Below are positions 25,020 to 34,313 of a stretch of 64,000 nt of DNA, piece by piece (the first letter of the stretch is position 1; each line of letters begins with the position of its first letter). The translations under genes and the position numbers were made by a program. The notes below the pieces were generated by a model. That model saw only the letters and a list, made by a program, of their open reading frames with translations. It searched no databases and had not been told where the DNA came from. Origin of the DNA: Kibdelosporangium banguiense (GTDB lineage: Bacteria; Actinomycetota; Actinomycetes; Mycobacteriales; Pseudonocardiaceae); the NCBI RefSeq assembly GCF_017876405.1, contig NZ_JAGINW010000001.1, forward strand, positions 7,763,203 to 7,827,202, given 5' to 3'.

Positions 25020-26285
25020 ATGTCCACCCGAAGGTTTCGGGTAGCCGGTCTCACCGCACTGGTGCTGGGCGCACTGCTGACCGCGCTGGCCCCCACGGCG
25101 TCCGCGGCGCAGCTGACCGAGGTCACCGGGTTCGGTTCGAACCCGTCGAACCTCCGGATGCACCTCTACGTGCCGGACACCGTCGTATCCAAACCGCCTG
25201 TGCTCGTGGCCGTACACTACTGCACGGGCACAGGGCCGGCGTTCTACTCCGGCACCGAGTTCGCCCGGATGGCCGACCGCTACGGCTTCATCGTCATCTA
25301 TCCGTCGGCGACGCGCAGTGGCCAGTGCTTCGACGTTTCCTCACCACAAGCGCTCAAACACGACGGTGGCAGCGACCCGGTCGGGATCGTGTCGATGGTC
25401 CGCTATGTGTTGCAGCGCCACAACGGTGACGCGAACCGTGTCTACGTCACGGGTGCGTCGTCCGGCGCGATGATGACGAATGTTCTGCTAGGGGCGTATC
25501 CGGACGTGTTCAAGGCGGGCGCGGCGTTCGCGGGCGTCCCGTTCGGATGCTTCGCCACGACCGACGGCTCGGGCTGGAACAGTACCTGTGCCCAGGGAAA
25601 CCTGATCAAGACGGCGCAGCAGTGGGGCGATCTCGTACGCGCGGCCTATCCCGGCTACACCGGACCGCGGCCACGAATGCAGATCTGGCACGGCACAGCG
25701 GACGACACCCTGCGATACCCGAACTTCGGTGAGCAGATCAAGCAGTGGACCAACGTGAACGGCCTGTCCCAGTCGCCGACCACAACGGACAGTCCGCAGC
25801 CCTCCTGGACCCGTACCCGCTACTTCCTCGGTGGCGATGCCAGGGTCGAGGCGATCAGCATCCAGGGCGGCACGCACAACACCCTCGTGAGCGGTATGGC
25901 CCAGTACGTGATGGACTACTTCGCCCTGTCGGGCCCGCAGCCGCCGCCACCGCCGCCCCCAGGTTCCGGCACCTGCCGGATCACGTACGCCACCAGCGCC
26001 TGGAACACCGGCCTCACCGCGAACATCACCATCGCCAACACGGGCACCACCGCGATATCGGGCTGGTCGCTCGGTTTCACCCTGCCGGCCGGGCAGACGA
26101 TCACCTCCGGCTGGAGCGCCACGTACTCGCCGGCGAGCGGTGCGGTGACCGCGAAGAACTTGGCATACAACCCGGTCATTGCCCCGGGTTCCTCGATCGG
26201 CATCGGTTTGCAGGCAACTCACACCGGTGACGCCGGAAAACCCGCTTCCTTCACGCTCAACGGCACCACCTGCGCTGTTGCCTGA
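25020..26285 (+). CDS. Secreted CE1-type esterase (PHB depolymerase fold) with CBM2
   Basis: The product has 421 residues; AAGGAGG lies 9 nt before ATG. A signal peptide ends near TASAA (about 30). The alpha/beta-hydrolase domain (about 35-300) has the nucleophile Ser in VTGASSGAMMT (about residue 146), an Asp in WHGTADDTL and the catalytic-type His in QGGTHNTL. It fits carbohydrate esterase family 1 (acetyl-xylan or feruloyl esterases) and PHB-depolymerase-like enzymes. A poly-Pro linker joins a C-terminal CBM2 (about 320-421; TCRITYATSAWNTGLTANIT). It is followed 23 bp later by GH48, so the pair is an operon under the CebR-type box. De-esterification of xylan around cellulose is the likely job. 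Confidence 0.9.
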   Translation: MSTRRFRVAGLTALVLGALLTALAPTASAAQLTEVTGFGSNPSNLRMHLYVPDTVVSKPPVLVAVHYCTGTGPAFYSGTEFARMADRYGFIVIYPSATRSGQCFDVSSPQALKHDGGSDPVGIVSMVRYVLQRHNGDANRVYVTGASSGAMMTNVLLGAYPDVFKAGAAFAGVPFGCFATTDGSGWNSTCAQGNLIKTAQQWGDLVRAAYPGYTGPRPRMQIWHGTADDTLRYPNFGEQIKQWTNVNGLSQSPTTTDSPQPSWTRTRYFLGGDARVEAISIQGGTHNTLVSGMAQYVMDYFALSGPQPPPPPPPGSGTCRITYATSAWNTGLTANITIANTGTTAISGWSLGFTLPAGQTITSGWSATYSPASGAVTAKNLAYNPVIAPGSSIGIGLQATHTGDAGKPASFTLNGTTCAVA

Positions 26286-26308
26286 AGCGGTTCGATGAGA
26301 GGAAATAC

Positions 26309-29206
26309 ATGAGATTGAGGCGCACCCTGCCCGCGTTAGCCGCGGCAGCGCTGATCGCGGCCAGCCAAGTGGCTGCCGCGGAACTGGCCATCCAGGCAGT
26401 GTCCTGTACGGTCGACTACACCGTCACCAACGAGTGGAGTACCGGATTCGGCGCGGCCGCGACGATCAAGAACGTCGGCACCGATCCGATCGACGGCTGG
26501 AACCTGACCTGGACCTTCCCGGACGGGCAACGCATCACCCAGCTCTGGAACGGCACGCACACCCAGACGAACGCGGCGGTGTCGGTCCGCAACGTCCAGT
26601 ACAACAGGCTGATCCCCGCCGCGGGCTCCGTCCAGTTCGGATTCAACGGCAGCAAGGGGGCCACCAACAGGCCGCCGACGGACTTCGCTGTCAACGGAGT
26701 CGCCTGCGTCGGACCCAACGTGGCGCCGGCGGTCCAGCTGACCAGCCCGGCCAACAACTCCAGCTACGTCGCTCCGGCGAGCATTCCGTTGGCCGCCACG
26801 GCAAGTGACTCGGACGGAACGATCGCCAAGGTGGAGTTCTACTCCGACACCACCTTGCTCGGTACCGACACCACGGCTCCGTACCAGTACAACTGGCCGG
26901 CGAACACACCCGGGCAGTACTCGGTGACCGCACGCGCGTACGACAACAAGGGCGCGTCCACGGTCTCGAGTCCGGTAGCGGTCCGCGTGCTGAACACGCC
27001 GACAGTCGTGGCGACACCGAGTACCGTGAGCATCCGGCAAGGCACGTCAAGCACGGTCGACGTGACCCTGGCGACGCAACCGACGTCGCCTGTCACCGTC
27101 ACAGTCGCCCGCGCGTCCGGGAGCACGGACCTCACCGCCACGCCTGCCCAGCTGACCTTCAGCACGACCAACTGGAACACGGCGCAGAAGGTGACTATCG
27201 CGTCGGCGGACAACGGGGGATCACTGGCCTCGGCGACGTTCTCGCTCTCCGCGACCGGTTACACGAGCTCGACGGTCACCGCGACCGAGCTGGACGCCAC
27301 CACACCGGAGTACAAGGCCGCGTTCCTGACCCAGTACAACAAGATCAAGGACACCAACAGCGGGTACTTCCGCAAGTTCGGCGATCTGCTGGTGCCGTAC
27401 CACTCCGTCGAGACCCTGATCGTGGAAGCGCCCGACCACGGCCACCAGACCACGTCCGAGGCCTTCAGCTACTACCTGTGGCTGGAAGCCGCCTACGGTC
27501 AGATCCAAGGTGACTGGGCGCCGTTCAACGCGGCATGGGCGTCGATGGAGAAGTACATCATCCCGGCGAAAGCCGACCAGCCGACGAACAACAAGTACAA
27601 CGCCGCCGATCCGGCGACGTACGCGCCGGAACACCCACGGATGGACAAGTATCCGGCGGTGCTCGACAACAATGTCACAGTCGGACAGGACCCGATCGCG
27701 GCCGAGCTGAAGTCGGCGTACGGCACCGACGACATCTACGGCATGCACTGGCTGCTGGATGTCGACAACACCTACAAGTTCGGACGTTGTGGCGACGGTA
27801 CGACAGCTCCGGCGTACATCAACACCTACCAGCGGGGTTCCTCGGAGTCGGTGTGGGAGACGATCCCGCAGCCGTCCTGCGACACCTTCGCGCACGGTGG
27901 CCCGAACGGATACCTGGATCTGTTCACGAAGGACGCTTCCTACGCCAAGCAGTGGAAGTACACCAACGCCCCTGACGCGGACGCACGTGCCGTGCAGGTC
28001 GCCTACCTGGCCAACAAGTGGGCCACCGCGCAGGGCAAGGCCGCCGACATCAACGCCACGGTGAAGAAGGCGTCGAAGATGGGCGACTACCTGCGGTACG
28101 CCATGTTCGACAAGTACTTCAAGAAGATCGGCAACTGCACCAGCCCGAACTGCGCCGCCGGCACGGGCAAGGACAGCTCGCACTACCTGATGTCCTGGTA
28201 CTACGCCTGGGGCGGGGCCACGGACACCAACGCGGGCTGGGCCTGGCGGATCGGCGACGGCGCCAGCCACCAGGGTTACCAGAACCCGTTGGCGGCCTAC
28301 GCCATGGCCAACGACCCGGCGTTGAAGCCCGCTTCGGCCACGGGTGCGGCGGACTGGGCCAAGAGCCTGGACCGGCAGTTCGAGATGCTGCAGTGGCTTC
28401 AGTCGGCCGACGGCGGCATCGCCGGTGGCGTGACCAACAGCTGGGAAGGCCAGTATGGATCCCCGCCCGCGGGCACGCCGACCTTCTACGGCATGTTCTA
28501 CGACGCCCACCCGGTGTGGCGTGACCCGCCGAGCAACCGCTGGTTCGGGTTCCAGGTATGGGGTCTTGAGCGCGTCGCGTCGCTCTACCAGCTGACCGGA
28601 GACGCACGGGCCAAGAAGATCCTCGACAAGTGGGTGCCGTGGGCCATCGCCAACACCACCACCGGCACGAACTTCCAGATCCCGAGCGACATGGAGTGGA
28701 CGGGCGCGCCGGACACGTGGAACCCCACGAGCCCAGGGGCGAACGCGAACCTGCGGGTGCGGGTCCTCAACCACAGCAAGGACGTCGGTGTGACAGCCGC
28801 TTACGCCAAGGTTCTGCTGAACTACGCCGCCAAGTCCGGCAACGCGGCGGCCAAGACCACTGGTGAGGCACTGCTGAACGCGTTGCTGGCGAACACCGAC
28901 TCGCTGGGCATCGCGACGCCGGAGACCCGCGAGGACTACAAGCGGTTCGACGACACCTACAACTCCACCAGCGGCGAGGGCGTGTACGTCCCGCCGGGCT
29001 GGACCGGCAAGATGCCCAACGGGGACACGATCAACCAGAGCGCCACGTTCCTGTCGATCCGGTCCATGTTCCGCAACGACCAGCAATGGCCGAAGGTCCA
29101 GGCCTACCTGAACGGCGGCGCCGCGCCGACGTTCACCTATCACAGGTTCTGGGCGCAGGCGGAGATCGCGACAGCGTTCTCGCTGCACGTGCAGCTGTTC
29201 GGCTAG
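26309..29206 (+). CDS. Secreted GH48 cellobiohydrolase with N-terminal CBM2
   Basis: This 965-residue processive exocellulase works from reducing ends in known homologues. Signal peptide about 1-24; CBM2 about 28-130 (YTVTNEWSTGFGAAATIKNV); an Ig-like domain about 133-228 (TSPANNSSYVAPASIPLAAT); a second beta domain about 230-325; GH48 catalytic module about 330-965 (EYKAAFLTQYNKIKDTNSGY). The proposed acid Glu lies in QTTSEAFSYYLW (about residue 384), and other family blocks include HWLLDVDNTYKFG and DGGIAGGVTNSWEG. CBM2 at the N-terminus with a two-domain spacer is like Thermobifida and Streptomyces GH48. A ribosome site (AGAGGAAA) precedes the ATG. A strong terminator follows. Confidence 0.96.
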   Translation: MRLRRTLPALAAAALIAASQVAAAELAIQAVSCTVDYTVTNEWSTGFGAAATIKNVGTDPIDGWNLTWTFPDGQRITQLWNGTHTQTNAAVSVRNVQYNRLIPAAGSVQFGFNGSKGATNRPPTDFAVNGVACVGPNVAPAVQLTSPANNSSYVAPASIPLAATASDSDGTIAKVEFYSDTTLLGTDTTAPYQYNWPANTPGQYSVTARAYDNKGASTVSSPVAVRVLNTPTVVATPSTVSIRQGTSSTVDVTLATQPTSPVTVTVARASGSTDLTATPAQLTFSTTNWNTAQKVTIASADNGGSLASATFSLSATGYTSSTVTATELDATTPEYKAAFLTQYNKIKDTNSGYFRKFGDLLVPYHSVETLIVEAPDHGHQTTSEAFSYYLWLEAAYGQIQGDWAPFNAAWASMEKYIIPAKADQPTNNKYNAADPATYAPEHPRMDKYPAVLDNNVTVGQDPIAAELKSAYGTDDIYGMHWLLDVDNTYKFGRCGDGTTAPAYINTYQRGSSESVWETIPQPSCDTFAHGGPNGYLDLFTKDASYAKQWKYTNAPDADARAVQVAYLANKWATAQGKAADINATVKKASKMGDYLRYAMFDKYFKKIGNCTSPNCAAGTGKDSSHYLMSWYYAWGGATDTNAGWAWRIGDGASHQGYQNPLAAYAMANDPALKPASATGAADWAKSLDRQFEMLQWLQSADGGIAGGVTNSWEGQYGSPPAGTPTFYGMFYDAHPVWRDPPSNRWFGFQVWGLERVASLYQLTGDARAKKILDKWVPWAIANTTTGTNFQIPSDMEWTGAPDTWNPTSPGANANLRVRVLNHSKDVGVTAAYAKVLLNYAAKSGNAAAKTTGEALLNALLANTDSLGIATPETREDYKRFDDTYNSTSGEGVYVPPGWTGKMPNGDTINQSATFLSIRSMFRNDQQWPKVQAYLNGGAAPTFTYHRFWAQAEIATAFSLHVQLFG

Positions 29207-29220
29207 ATCCGCGAAAGACG

Positions 29221-29256
29221 GACCGGCCCTCCCGCGAACTCGCGGGAGGGCCGGTC
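29221..29256 (+). terminator. Strong terminator after the GH48 gene
   Basis: A perfect stem of 16-17 bp (GACCGGCCCTCCCGCGA with its complement) closes with a 2-4 nt loop and is followed by CTCTTT. It lies 15 bp after the GH48 stop codon. Confidence 0.88.
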
Positions 29257-29281
29257 TCTTTGCTGTGAAGCGTTGTGCTGC

Positions 29282-29809
29282 TCAGTGATGCGAGTGCTCG
29301 GGATTGGCGAAGACACAGCCGGCGACGTCTGCCGGGATCTGGTGCACCTGAGGGTCGTCATAATTGCAGCGCAGGTAGTACAGGTCGAGTTCGGCGATCC
29401 CGAGATAGCCCGAGGTGATCGCGAAACCGTTGCCGAAGCTGAAAGCCGGGCCGTCGCTGACCCGGCCCGCGGTCATCGCGTCCCGCCAGGACTGCTGGAA
29501 CGCCCGCATGTCCTTGATGAGTACGAGCCCCACTTTGGGGTACGACGACGACAGGGAACAGGTCGTCCACTCGGTCATGAACGGCTCGTACAGGTCCACC
29601 AGCTGCGGGCCGACGAACTGGGCGAACTCTTGTCTGCTGGCAGGTCTGACGTCGTCACAGGATTCGGTCCTGGACCGCATCCAGCGCACGAGTTCGTCCA
29701 TTGTGGTGATCGGCTGGGTGATCGCGGCGGCGCCGTGGTCGGCCAGCGGTGGCGGGGTGCTTGTGCAGCCGGCCAGAACCAGGAACGCGGTGAGCAGAGC
29801 GGTTCTCAC
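29282..29809 (-). CDS. Small lipoprotein of unknown function
   Basis: The product has 175 residues (GTG start). Its signal MRTALLTAFLVLAGC has a clear lipobox, with Cys at residue 15, followed by a Thr/Pro tether. The mature part has five further Cys (for example TESCDDVR, EWTTCSLSS, YLRCNYDD, AGCVFAN) and a His-rich end (EHSHH). I recognise no domain. It lies downstream of GH6 on the same strand but is separated from it by a terminator hairpin, so co-expression with the cellulases is uncertain. Confidence 0.72.
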   Translation of the reverse strand: MRTALLTAFLVLAGCTSTPPPLADHGAAAITQPITTMDELVRWMRSRTESCDDVRPASRQEFAQFVGPQLVDLYEPFMTEWTTCSLSSSYPKVGLVLIKDMRAFQQSWRDAMTAGRVSDGPAFSFGNGFAITSGYLGIAELDLYYLRCNYDDPQVHQIPADVAGCVFANPEHSHH

Positions 29810-29832
29810 AGGCTTTCCCCTTTCAGCCGGAA

Positions 29833-29864
29833 GGGCGGTGCCTCCACAGGGTGAGGCACCGCCC
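29833..29864 (-). terminator. Terminator hairpin after the GH6 gene
   Basis: GGGCGGTGCCTC (29833-29844) pairs perfectly with GAGGCACCGCCC (29853-29864) around an 8-nt loop. It lies just beyond the GH6 stop codon on the minus strand. Confidence 0.8.
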
Positions 29865-29880
29865 GGGATGGGGCCGCCGG

Positions 29881-31596
29881 TCAGAGTGCCGGATAGGCGT
29901 TGCGCAGCAACTCCTGGAACTGGGCGCTGAACCAGTGCCCAGACAGGGGCGCGTCAGCCTTGGCCCCGGACATGTTGTTGTTGTTCCGCGGGTTTCCGGG
30001 GTATGTCGGGTCGCACATCCGGTCGAACCCCTTGCCCTCCTCGTTCGCGATCTCCTTGCTGGATCCGTCCGACTCGCCCGGCGGCTTGATCCAGACGTAG
30101 GCGTCGATCCCGGACTCCGGTGCGGCCTTGGGACGTTCGCCGATGCCCGCACCGGCCTGGTTGCACCAGTTGCCCAGGTGGATGCGCCGGTCGAGCCTGC
30201 CGCCGTTGACGAAGTCGTCCACGGTGCCGGTCCTCGGTCCGGGCCCGGTCGGCCGTGCGGAGCCACCCCAGCCGTTGCGGGACGTGTCGATCAGCATGCC
30301 GACGCCTGACGGGAATCCTGCCCGCACAGCCTCCTGGCGGAAGGCCTGGGCGTAGGACACCTCGTCGGTGTACCGGTTCCAGTCCACCCACTTGGACTCA
30401 CGCACCGACTTGCCACCGACGTTGTCGTTGATGGTGAAGTACGGTTCCTTCAGAATGCCGTAGTTGGCGGTGTTGCTGATGAAACCGTGCACGTTGTTCA
30501 CGGTGCTGCCAGAGGCCCTCGCCGCGGTGGCGAACAGCTGCGCCGACGCGCTGAAGTTGTCGTCCCAGCCCAGCCAGCCGTGGTGTCCGGCGTCGATGTA
30601 GTTGTACACATTGGACAGAGCGCCGAGTTTCGCCAGCGCGTAGCCGACACCGTTGACGTAGTTGCCGTTGGCCTTCATCACGTCGCACTGCGGGGTCTGC
30701 GTCGGCCGCGGCGAGACGTTGGTGACCAGGTTGGGCAACGAGTCGATCTCGATGACCGCGACGATCCGCAGGTTGGCGTACTTGGCATCGCCCAGGATCG
30801 CGGCGATCGGGTCGATGTACTGGCTCTTGTACTTCGGCAGCTCGTCGGGCTTGAGCTCACCGTTGGACGCCAGCGCCGCGCAGTCGCGTCCCGGCAGGTT
30901 GTAGATCACCACCTGGAACACGAACGGCCTGCCCGCGGCCTGCGTGAGAGCCGTGTCCAGATGGGCCCGCAGGCCCCGCGCCCCGGTCGTGCCCTGGATC
31001 GCGGCGATCCGGTCCATCCACACCGCGGTCGGCTGGTTGGCGATCCGGCTGCCGCCGGGTTCGGCCGACGCCTTGGCCGACCAGTCCGGGTTGACGTACA
31101 CACCGGCGCCGGAATAGGGGTTGTCCACTTTGTTGCCGGGACCGGGCGGGGGATCGGTCGGGGGCGGGACCGTTCCCGTGCAGGTGGTGCCGTTGAGCTT
31201 GAACGACGTCGGTTTGTCGTTCGTACCGCTGTAGGTTCCGTTGAAACCGGGGTTCGCGGTCCCCCCGGTCGCGAGAGTTCCGCTCCACGAGGGATTGCGA
31301 ACGGTGACGTGGTTGGCCTGCTGGCTGAACGTGCCGTTCCAGCCCTGGCCGGCCTGCTGGTTGCCGGGGAAGTCGAATTCCAGCGTCCAGCCGCCACTGA
31401 TCGCGTCGCCGAGGTTGGTGATGGCGACACTGGCTCCGAAACCGGTACTCCACTGGTTGGTTATCGTGTACTCGACTTTGCATCCTGGTGCCGCGCTCGC
31501 GGTGTTCCCACCTGCGAGTACCGCCGCCGAGATCATCGTGAGCACTGAGGTCACGGCCAGCAGCCTGGCCCGCCCTCCCTTTGCAGGGTGTCTCAT
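29881..31596 (-). CDS. Secreted GH6 cellobiohydrolase with N-terminal CBM2
   Basis: The 571-residue exocellulase acts on cellulose chains from non-reducing ends in known relatives. AAGGAGG precedes the ATG. Signal peptide about 1-36; CBM2 about 38-140 (VEYTITNQWSTGFGASVAIT); a Pro-rich linker; GH6 domain about 160-571. Catalytic-type Asp residues are in YNLPGRDCAALASNGEL and AVIEIDSLPNLV; other blocks are YIDAGHHGWLGW and LIDTSRNGWGG. The C-terminal region with extra loops fits exo-type Cel6B rather than endo-type enzymes. It is divergent from the LPMO gene, with a CebR-type box just downstream of its predicted -10 element, so the two genes should be induced together. Confidence 0.95.
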   Translation of the reverse strand: MRHPAKGGRARLLAVTSVLTMISAAVLAGGNTASAAPGCKVEYTITNQWSTGFGASVAITNLGDAISGGWTLEFDFPGNQQAGQGWNGTFSQQANHVTVRNPSWSGTLATGGTANPGFNGTYSGTNDKPTSFKLNGTTCTGTVPPPTDPPPGPGNKVDNPYSGAGVYVNPDWSAKASAEPGGSRIANQPTAVWMDRIAAIQGTTGARGLRAHLDTALTQAAGRPFVFQVVIYNLPGRDCAALASNGELKPDELPKYKSQYIDPIAAILGDAKYANLRIVAVIEIDSLPNLVTNVSPRPTQTPQCDVMKANGNYVNGVGYALAKLGALSNVYNYIDAGHHGWLGWDDNFSASAQLFATAARASGSTVNNVHGFISNTANYGILKEPYFTINDNVGGKSVRESKWVDWNRYTDEVSYAQAFRQEAVRAGFPSGVGMLIDTSRNGWGGSARPTGPGPRTGTVDDFVNGGRLDRRIHLGNWCNQAGAGIGERPKAAPESGIDAYVWIKPPGESDGSSKEIANEEGKGFDRMCDPTYPGNPRNNNNMSGAKADAPLSGHWFSAQFQELLRNAYPAL

Positions 31597-31625
31597 GCGT
31601 CGCCTCCTTGCGAGCAGAGCTTATT

Positions 31626-31641
31626 CTGGGAGCGCTCCCAG
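31626..31641. promoter_or_regulatory. CebR-type operator on the GH6 side
   Basis: A perfect 16-bp palindrome contains TGGGAGCGCTCCCA (31627-31640). On the minus strand it directly follows a candidate promoter, TTGTCA (31674-31669) and TACGTT (31650-31645) with 18-bp spacing, and lies 30 bp before the GH6 start. Binding there would block transcription start. Confidence 0.88.
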
Positions 31642-31667
31642 CTGAACGTAGCGATAAACCCCATCTC

Positions 31668-31696
31668 TTGACAAGAACATGACCCGCCACGATTCT
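31668..31696 (+). promoter_or_regulatory. Predicted promoter of the LPMO operon
   Basis: TTGACA (31668-31673), a 17-bp spacer and GATTCT (31691-31696) lead into the second CebR-type box. The -35 almost coincides with the opposite-strand TTGTCA of GH6, so the divergent promoters share this short core. Confidence 0.5.
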
Positions 31697-31709
31697 GGAA
31701 GCGCTCCCA
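31696..31709. promoter_or_regulatory. CebR-type operator on the LPMO side (one mismatch)
   Basis: TGGAAGCGCTCCCA differs from the perfect palindrome at one position. It overlaps the end of the predicted -10 and lies 25 bp before the LPMO start codon. Confidence 0.8.
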
Positions 31710-31734
31710 GAGACGTGAGCGGAGGAACCCACCC

Positions 31735-32781
31735 ATGAGAACCCGGAAACTCGCGTTGCTCTCCGCCCTGGCTGTGGCCCTGTCGACTGTCGTGGTCGTG
31801 CTGGCAGGGAGCAGCACGACGGCTTCGGCCCACGGAGCCATGCTGCAACCCGGCAGCCGGACCTATTTCTGCTGGCGGGACGGTATGACACCGCAAGGCA
31901 ATCTTGTTCCGCGCAACCCGGCGTGCGCCGCGGCGGCCGCGAAGAGCGGCGTGAACCCGTTGTACAACTGGTTCAGCGTGCTGCGGTCCGACGGTGAGGG
32001 ACGGACCCGGGGATTTGTGCCCGACGGCCAGCTTTGCAGTGGTGGCAACCAGACTTTCGACGGCTGGAACCTGCCGAGCAACAACTGGCCGCTGACCCAC
32101 CTCACCACGGGTGCGGACTTCTCGTGGTCCTACAACGCCTGGGCGGCGCACCCGGGCTGGTTCTACCTGTACATCACCAAGGACAGCTGGAGCCCGACGC
32201 GTGCCTTGACCTGGAACGACATTGAGGAACAGCCGTTTTTGAGCGTCGACCACCCGCCGATGTCCGGCTCGGTCGGCTCGGTCGAGGGCCACTACTACTG
32301 GAACGGCCGGCTGCCCGCGGGTAAGAGCGGCAAGCACATCATCTACTCGGTCTGGAAACGCTCCGACAGCAAGGAAACCTTCTACGGCTGCTCGGACGTG
32401 ATCTTCGACGGCGGAAAGGGCGAGGTCACCGGGATCGGTGAATCCGGCCCGCCGCCGAACGACCCGCCGGTGCCAGGCGCCTGCACCGCCGAATACCGTG
32501 TCACCGGCAACTGGAACGGTGGTTTCCAAGCCGAGGTCACGGTTCGCAACCCGGGCACCACGGCGATCAACGGGTGGACCGCGAGCTGGGCTCTGGCCGC
32601 GGGCCAACAGATCAACTCCATCTGGAACGGAACGCGTGTCGGCACCGGATCACCGGTCTCGGTGCGCAACGTCGACTGGAACCGAACCCTGCAGCCCGGT
32701 AGCCAGACGACATTCGGGCTGTCGGCGAACACGTCCGGAGGCAGCCAGCCGGGCGGCACGCTGACTTGTTCAAGTCCTTGA
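31735..32781 (+). CDS. Secreted AA10 lytic polysaccharide monooxygenase with CBM2
   Basis: The 348-residue copper enzyme cleaves crystalline cellulose (or chitin) oxidatively. The signal peptide ends SSTTASA at residue 32, so the mature chain begins with His33 (HGAMLQPGSR), the first histidine-brace ligand. The second brace His is in AWAAHPGWFYLY (residue 139). The catalytic domain ends near 230 (TFYGCSDVIFDGG), followed by a Pro-rich linker and a C-terminal CBM2 (about 250-348). Cellulose is the likely target from the CBM2 and neighbours, like Streptomyces LPMO10C. GGAGG precedes the ATG. It is the first gene of a four-gene operon (LPMO, GH5, GH5 mannanase, GH9) with gaps of about 20 bp or less. 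Confidence 0.95.
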   Translation: MRTRKLALLSALAVALSTVVVVLAGSSTTASAHGAMLQPGSRTYFCWRDGMTPQGNLVPRNPACAAAAAKSGVNPLYNWFSVLRSDGEGRTRGFVPDGQLCSGGNQTFDGWNLPSNNWPLTHLTTGADFSWSYNAWAAHPGWFYLYITKDSWSPTRALTWNDIEEQPFLSVDHPPMSGSVGSVEGHYYWNGRLPAGKSGKHIIYSVWKRSDSKETFYGCSDVIFDGGKGEVTGIGESGPPPNDPPVPGACTAEYRVTGNWNGGFQAEVTVRNPGTTAINGWTASWALAAGQQINSIWNGTRVGTGSPVSVRNVDWNRTLQPGSQTTFGLSANTSGGSQPGGTLTCSSP

Positions 32782-32795
32782 AAGGTTTTCCACAG

Positions 32796-34313
32796 ATGAG
32801 GCGTTCACGCACAATGCGGTGCCTGCTCGCCGGGGTGATCGGGCTCGCCACCCTCGTGGTGGCGAGCCCGTCCGCGTCGGCTGCCGGGACGGGTACCGGA
32901 TACTGGAGCGCGCGCGGCGCGCAACTGGTGGACTCGACCGGCGCGCCGGTCCGGATGACCGGCATCAACTGGTTCGGCGCCGAGACGGCGAACTTCACCT
33001 TCCACGGCCTGTGGACCCGAAACTATCGCGACATGGTCGCCCAGATGGCTTCGCTGGGCTACAACACCATCAGGATCCCGTATTCCAACCAGATGCTCAA
33101 CGCCGGTTCCACGCCCAACAGCATCGACCTGGCCAAGAACCCCGATCTGGCCGGGCTCTCGGGTATCCAGATCATCGACAAGGTGATCACCGAGGCAGGC
33201 AACAAGGGCATGCGCGTGATCCTCGACCGGCACCGGCCGGATTCCAGTGCGCAGTCGCCGTTGTGGTACACCAGCGCGTACCCGGAAAGCCGCTGGATCG
33301 ACGACTGGAAGGCGCTTGCCCAGCGCTACAAGGGAAACACCACGGTGATCGGTGCGGACCTGCACAACGAGCCGCACTCCGTGCAAGGCGGCAGCGGTTC
33401 CTGCTGGGGTTGCGGCGATCAGGCGACCGACTGGCGGCTGGCGGCCGAGCGGGCCGGGAACGCGATCCTGACGGTCAACCCGGACTGGCTGATCATCGTC
33501 GAGGGTGTGGACTGCGTGGCCGGCACCGGCTCGCCGCAATGTGGCTGGTGGGGCGGAAACCTCTCCGGGGCACGGCAGTACCCGGTCCGGCTGTCCAAGC
33601 CGGACAAGCTGGTCTACTCCGCGCACGAGTACGCGACCTCGGTGTTCGCCCAGCCCTGGTTCAGCGATCCGGCGTACCCCGCCAACATGCCCGCGCTGTG
33701 GGACCGCTGGTTCGGCTACCTGGAGAAGGAGAACATCGCGCCGGTGCTGCTCGGTGAGTTCGGCTCGACGCTGCAGGACAGCCGGGACGGCGTGTGGCTG
33801 CGGGAGTTGATGAAGTACACCGGGACTTCGACCGGCGGGATGGACTTCACGTACTGGTCGTGGAACCCCAATTCCGGGGACACCGGTGGGATCCTCAACG
33901 ATGACTGGACGAGCGTGAACGCCACCAAGCAGGCGTATCTCACCCCGTACTTGATCCCGCCCGTCGGCGGTGGCGGCCCACCCAATCCTCAGCCTGGCTG
34001 CACCTACGGCTACCGGGTCGAAAACTCGTGGAACGGCGGCTTCACGGCGTCGGTACGGGTGACGAACACAAGCACGGCGGCCGTCCAGAACTGGACGGCG
34101 ACCTGGACCGCACCGGCCGGTGTCCAGCTGGTCAGTGGCTGGAACGCGACCGTCTCCCAACAGGGCCAGACGGTGACGGCCACCGCGCCGACCTGGTCAC
34201 CAGGCCTGCCCGCCGGCTCCAGCGTCACAATCGGCTTCCAGGCCACCGGTTCTTCCGCCACGACGCCGACCGGCTTCCGGCTGGGCTCGACTGTCTGCAC
34301 CGGGACGACCTGA
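32796..34313 (+). CDS. Secreted GH5 endoglucanase with CBM2
   Basis: The 505-residue endo-beta-1,4-glucanase starts MRRSRTMRCLLAGVIGLATL. The ATG at 32796 gives a normal signal peptide ending PSASA (about 28). The GH5 barrel (about 35-385) has the acid/base Glu in ADLHNEPHS (about residue 192) and the nucleophile Glu in VLLGEFGST (about 320), plus RMTGINWFGAETANF and the Trp-rich FTYWSWNPNSGDTGG. The fit is to the Acidothermus E1/Cel5A-like subgroup. A Pro/Gly linker and CBM2 (about 400-505; YGYRVENSWNGGFTASVRV) follow. It starts 15 nt after the LPMO stop and its own stop overlaps the next start (TGATG), indicating one transcript. Confidence 0.94.
   Translation: MRRSRTMRCLLAGVIGLATLVVASPSASAAGTGTGYWSARGAQLVDSTGAPVRMTGINWFGAETANFTFHGLWTRNYRDMVAQMASLGYNTIRIPYSNQMLNAGSTPNSIDLAKNPDLAGLSGIQIIDKVITEAGNKGMRVILDRHRPDSSAQSPLWYTSAYPESRWIDDWKALAQRYKGNTTVIGADLHNEPHSVQGGSGSCWGCGDQATDWRLAAERAGNAILTVNPDWLIIVEGVDCVAGTGSPQCGWWGGNLSGARQYPVRLSKPDKLVYSAHEYATSVFAQPWFSDPAYPANMPALWDRWFGYLEKENIAPVLLGEFGSTLQDSRDGVWLRELMKYTGTSTGGMDFTYWSWNPNSGDTGGILNDDWTSVNATKQAYLTPYLIPPVGGGGPPNPQPGCTYGYRVENSWNGGFTASVRVTNTSTAAVQNWTATWTAPAGVQLVSGWNATVSQQGQTVTATAPTWSPGLPAGSSVTIGFQATGSSATTPTGFRLGSTVCTGTT

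Noticed and set aside
27221..29188. A 655-codon minus-strand open frame
   Set aside because: It is the antisense shadow of the GH48 catalytic domain; Arg/Val/Gly-rich with no recognisable family.
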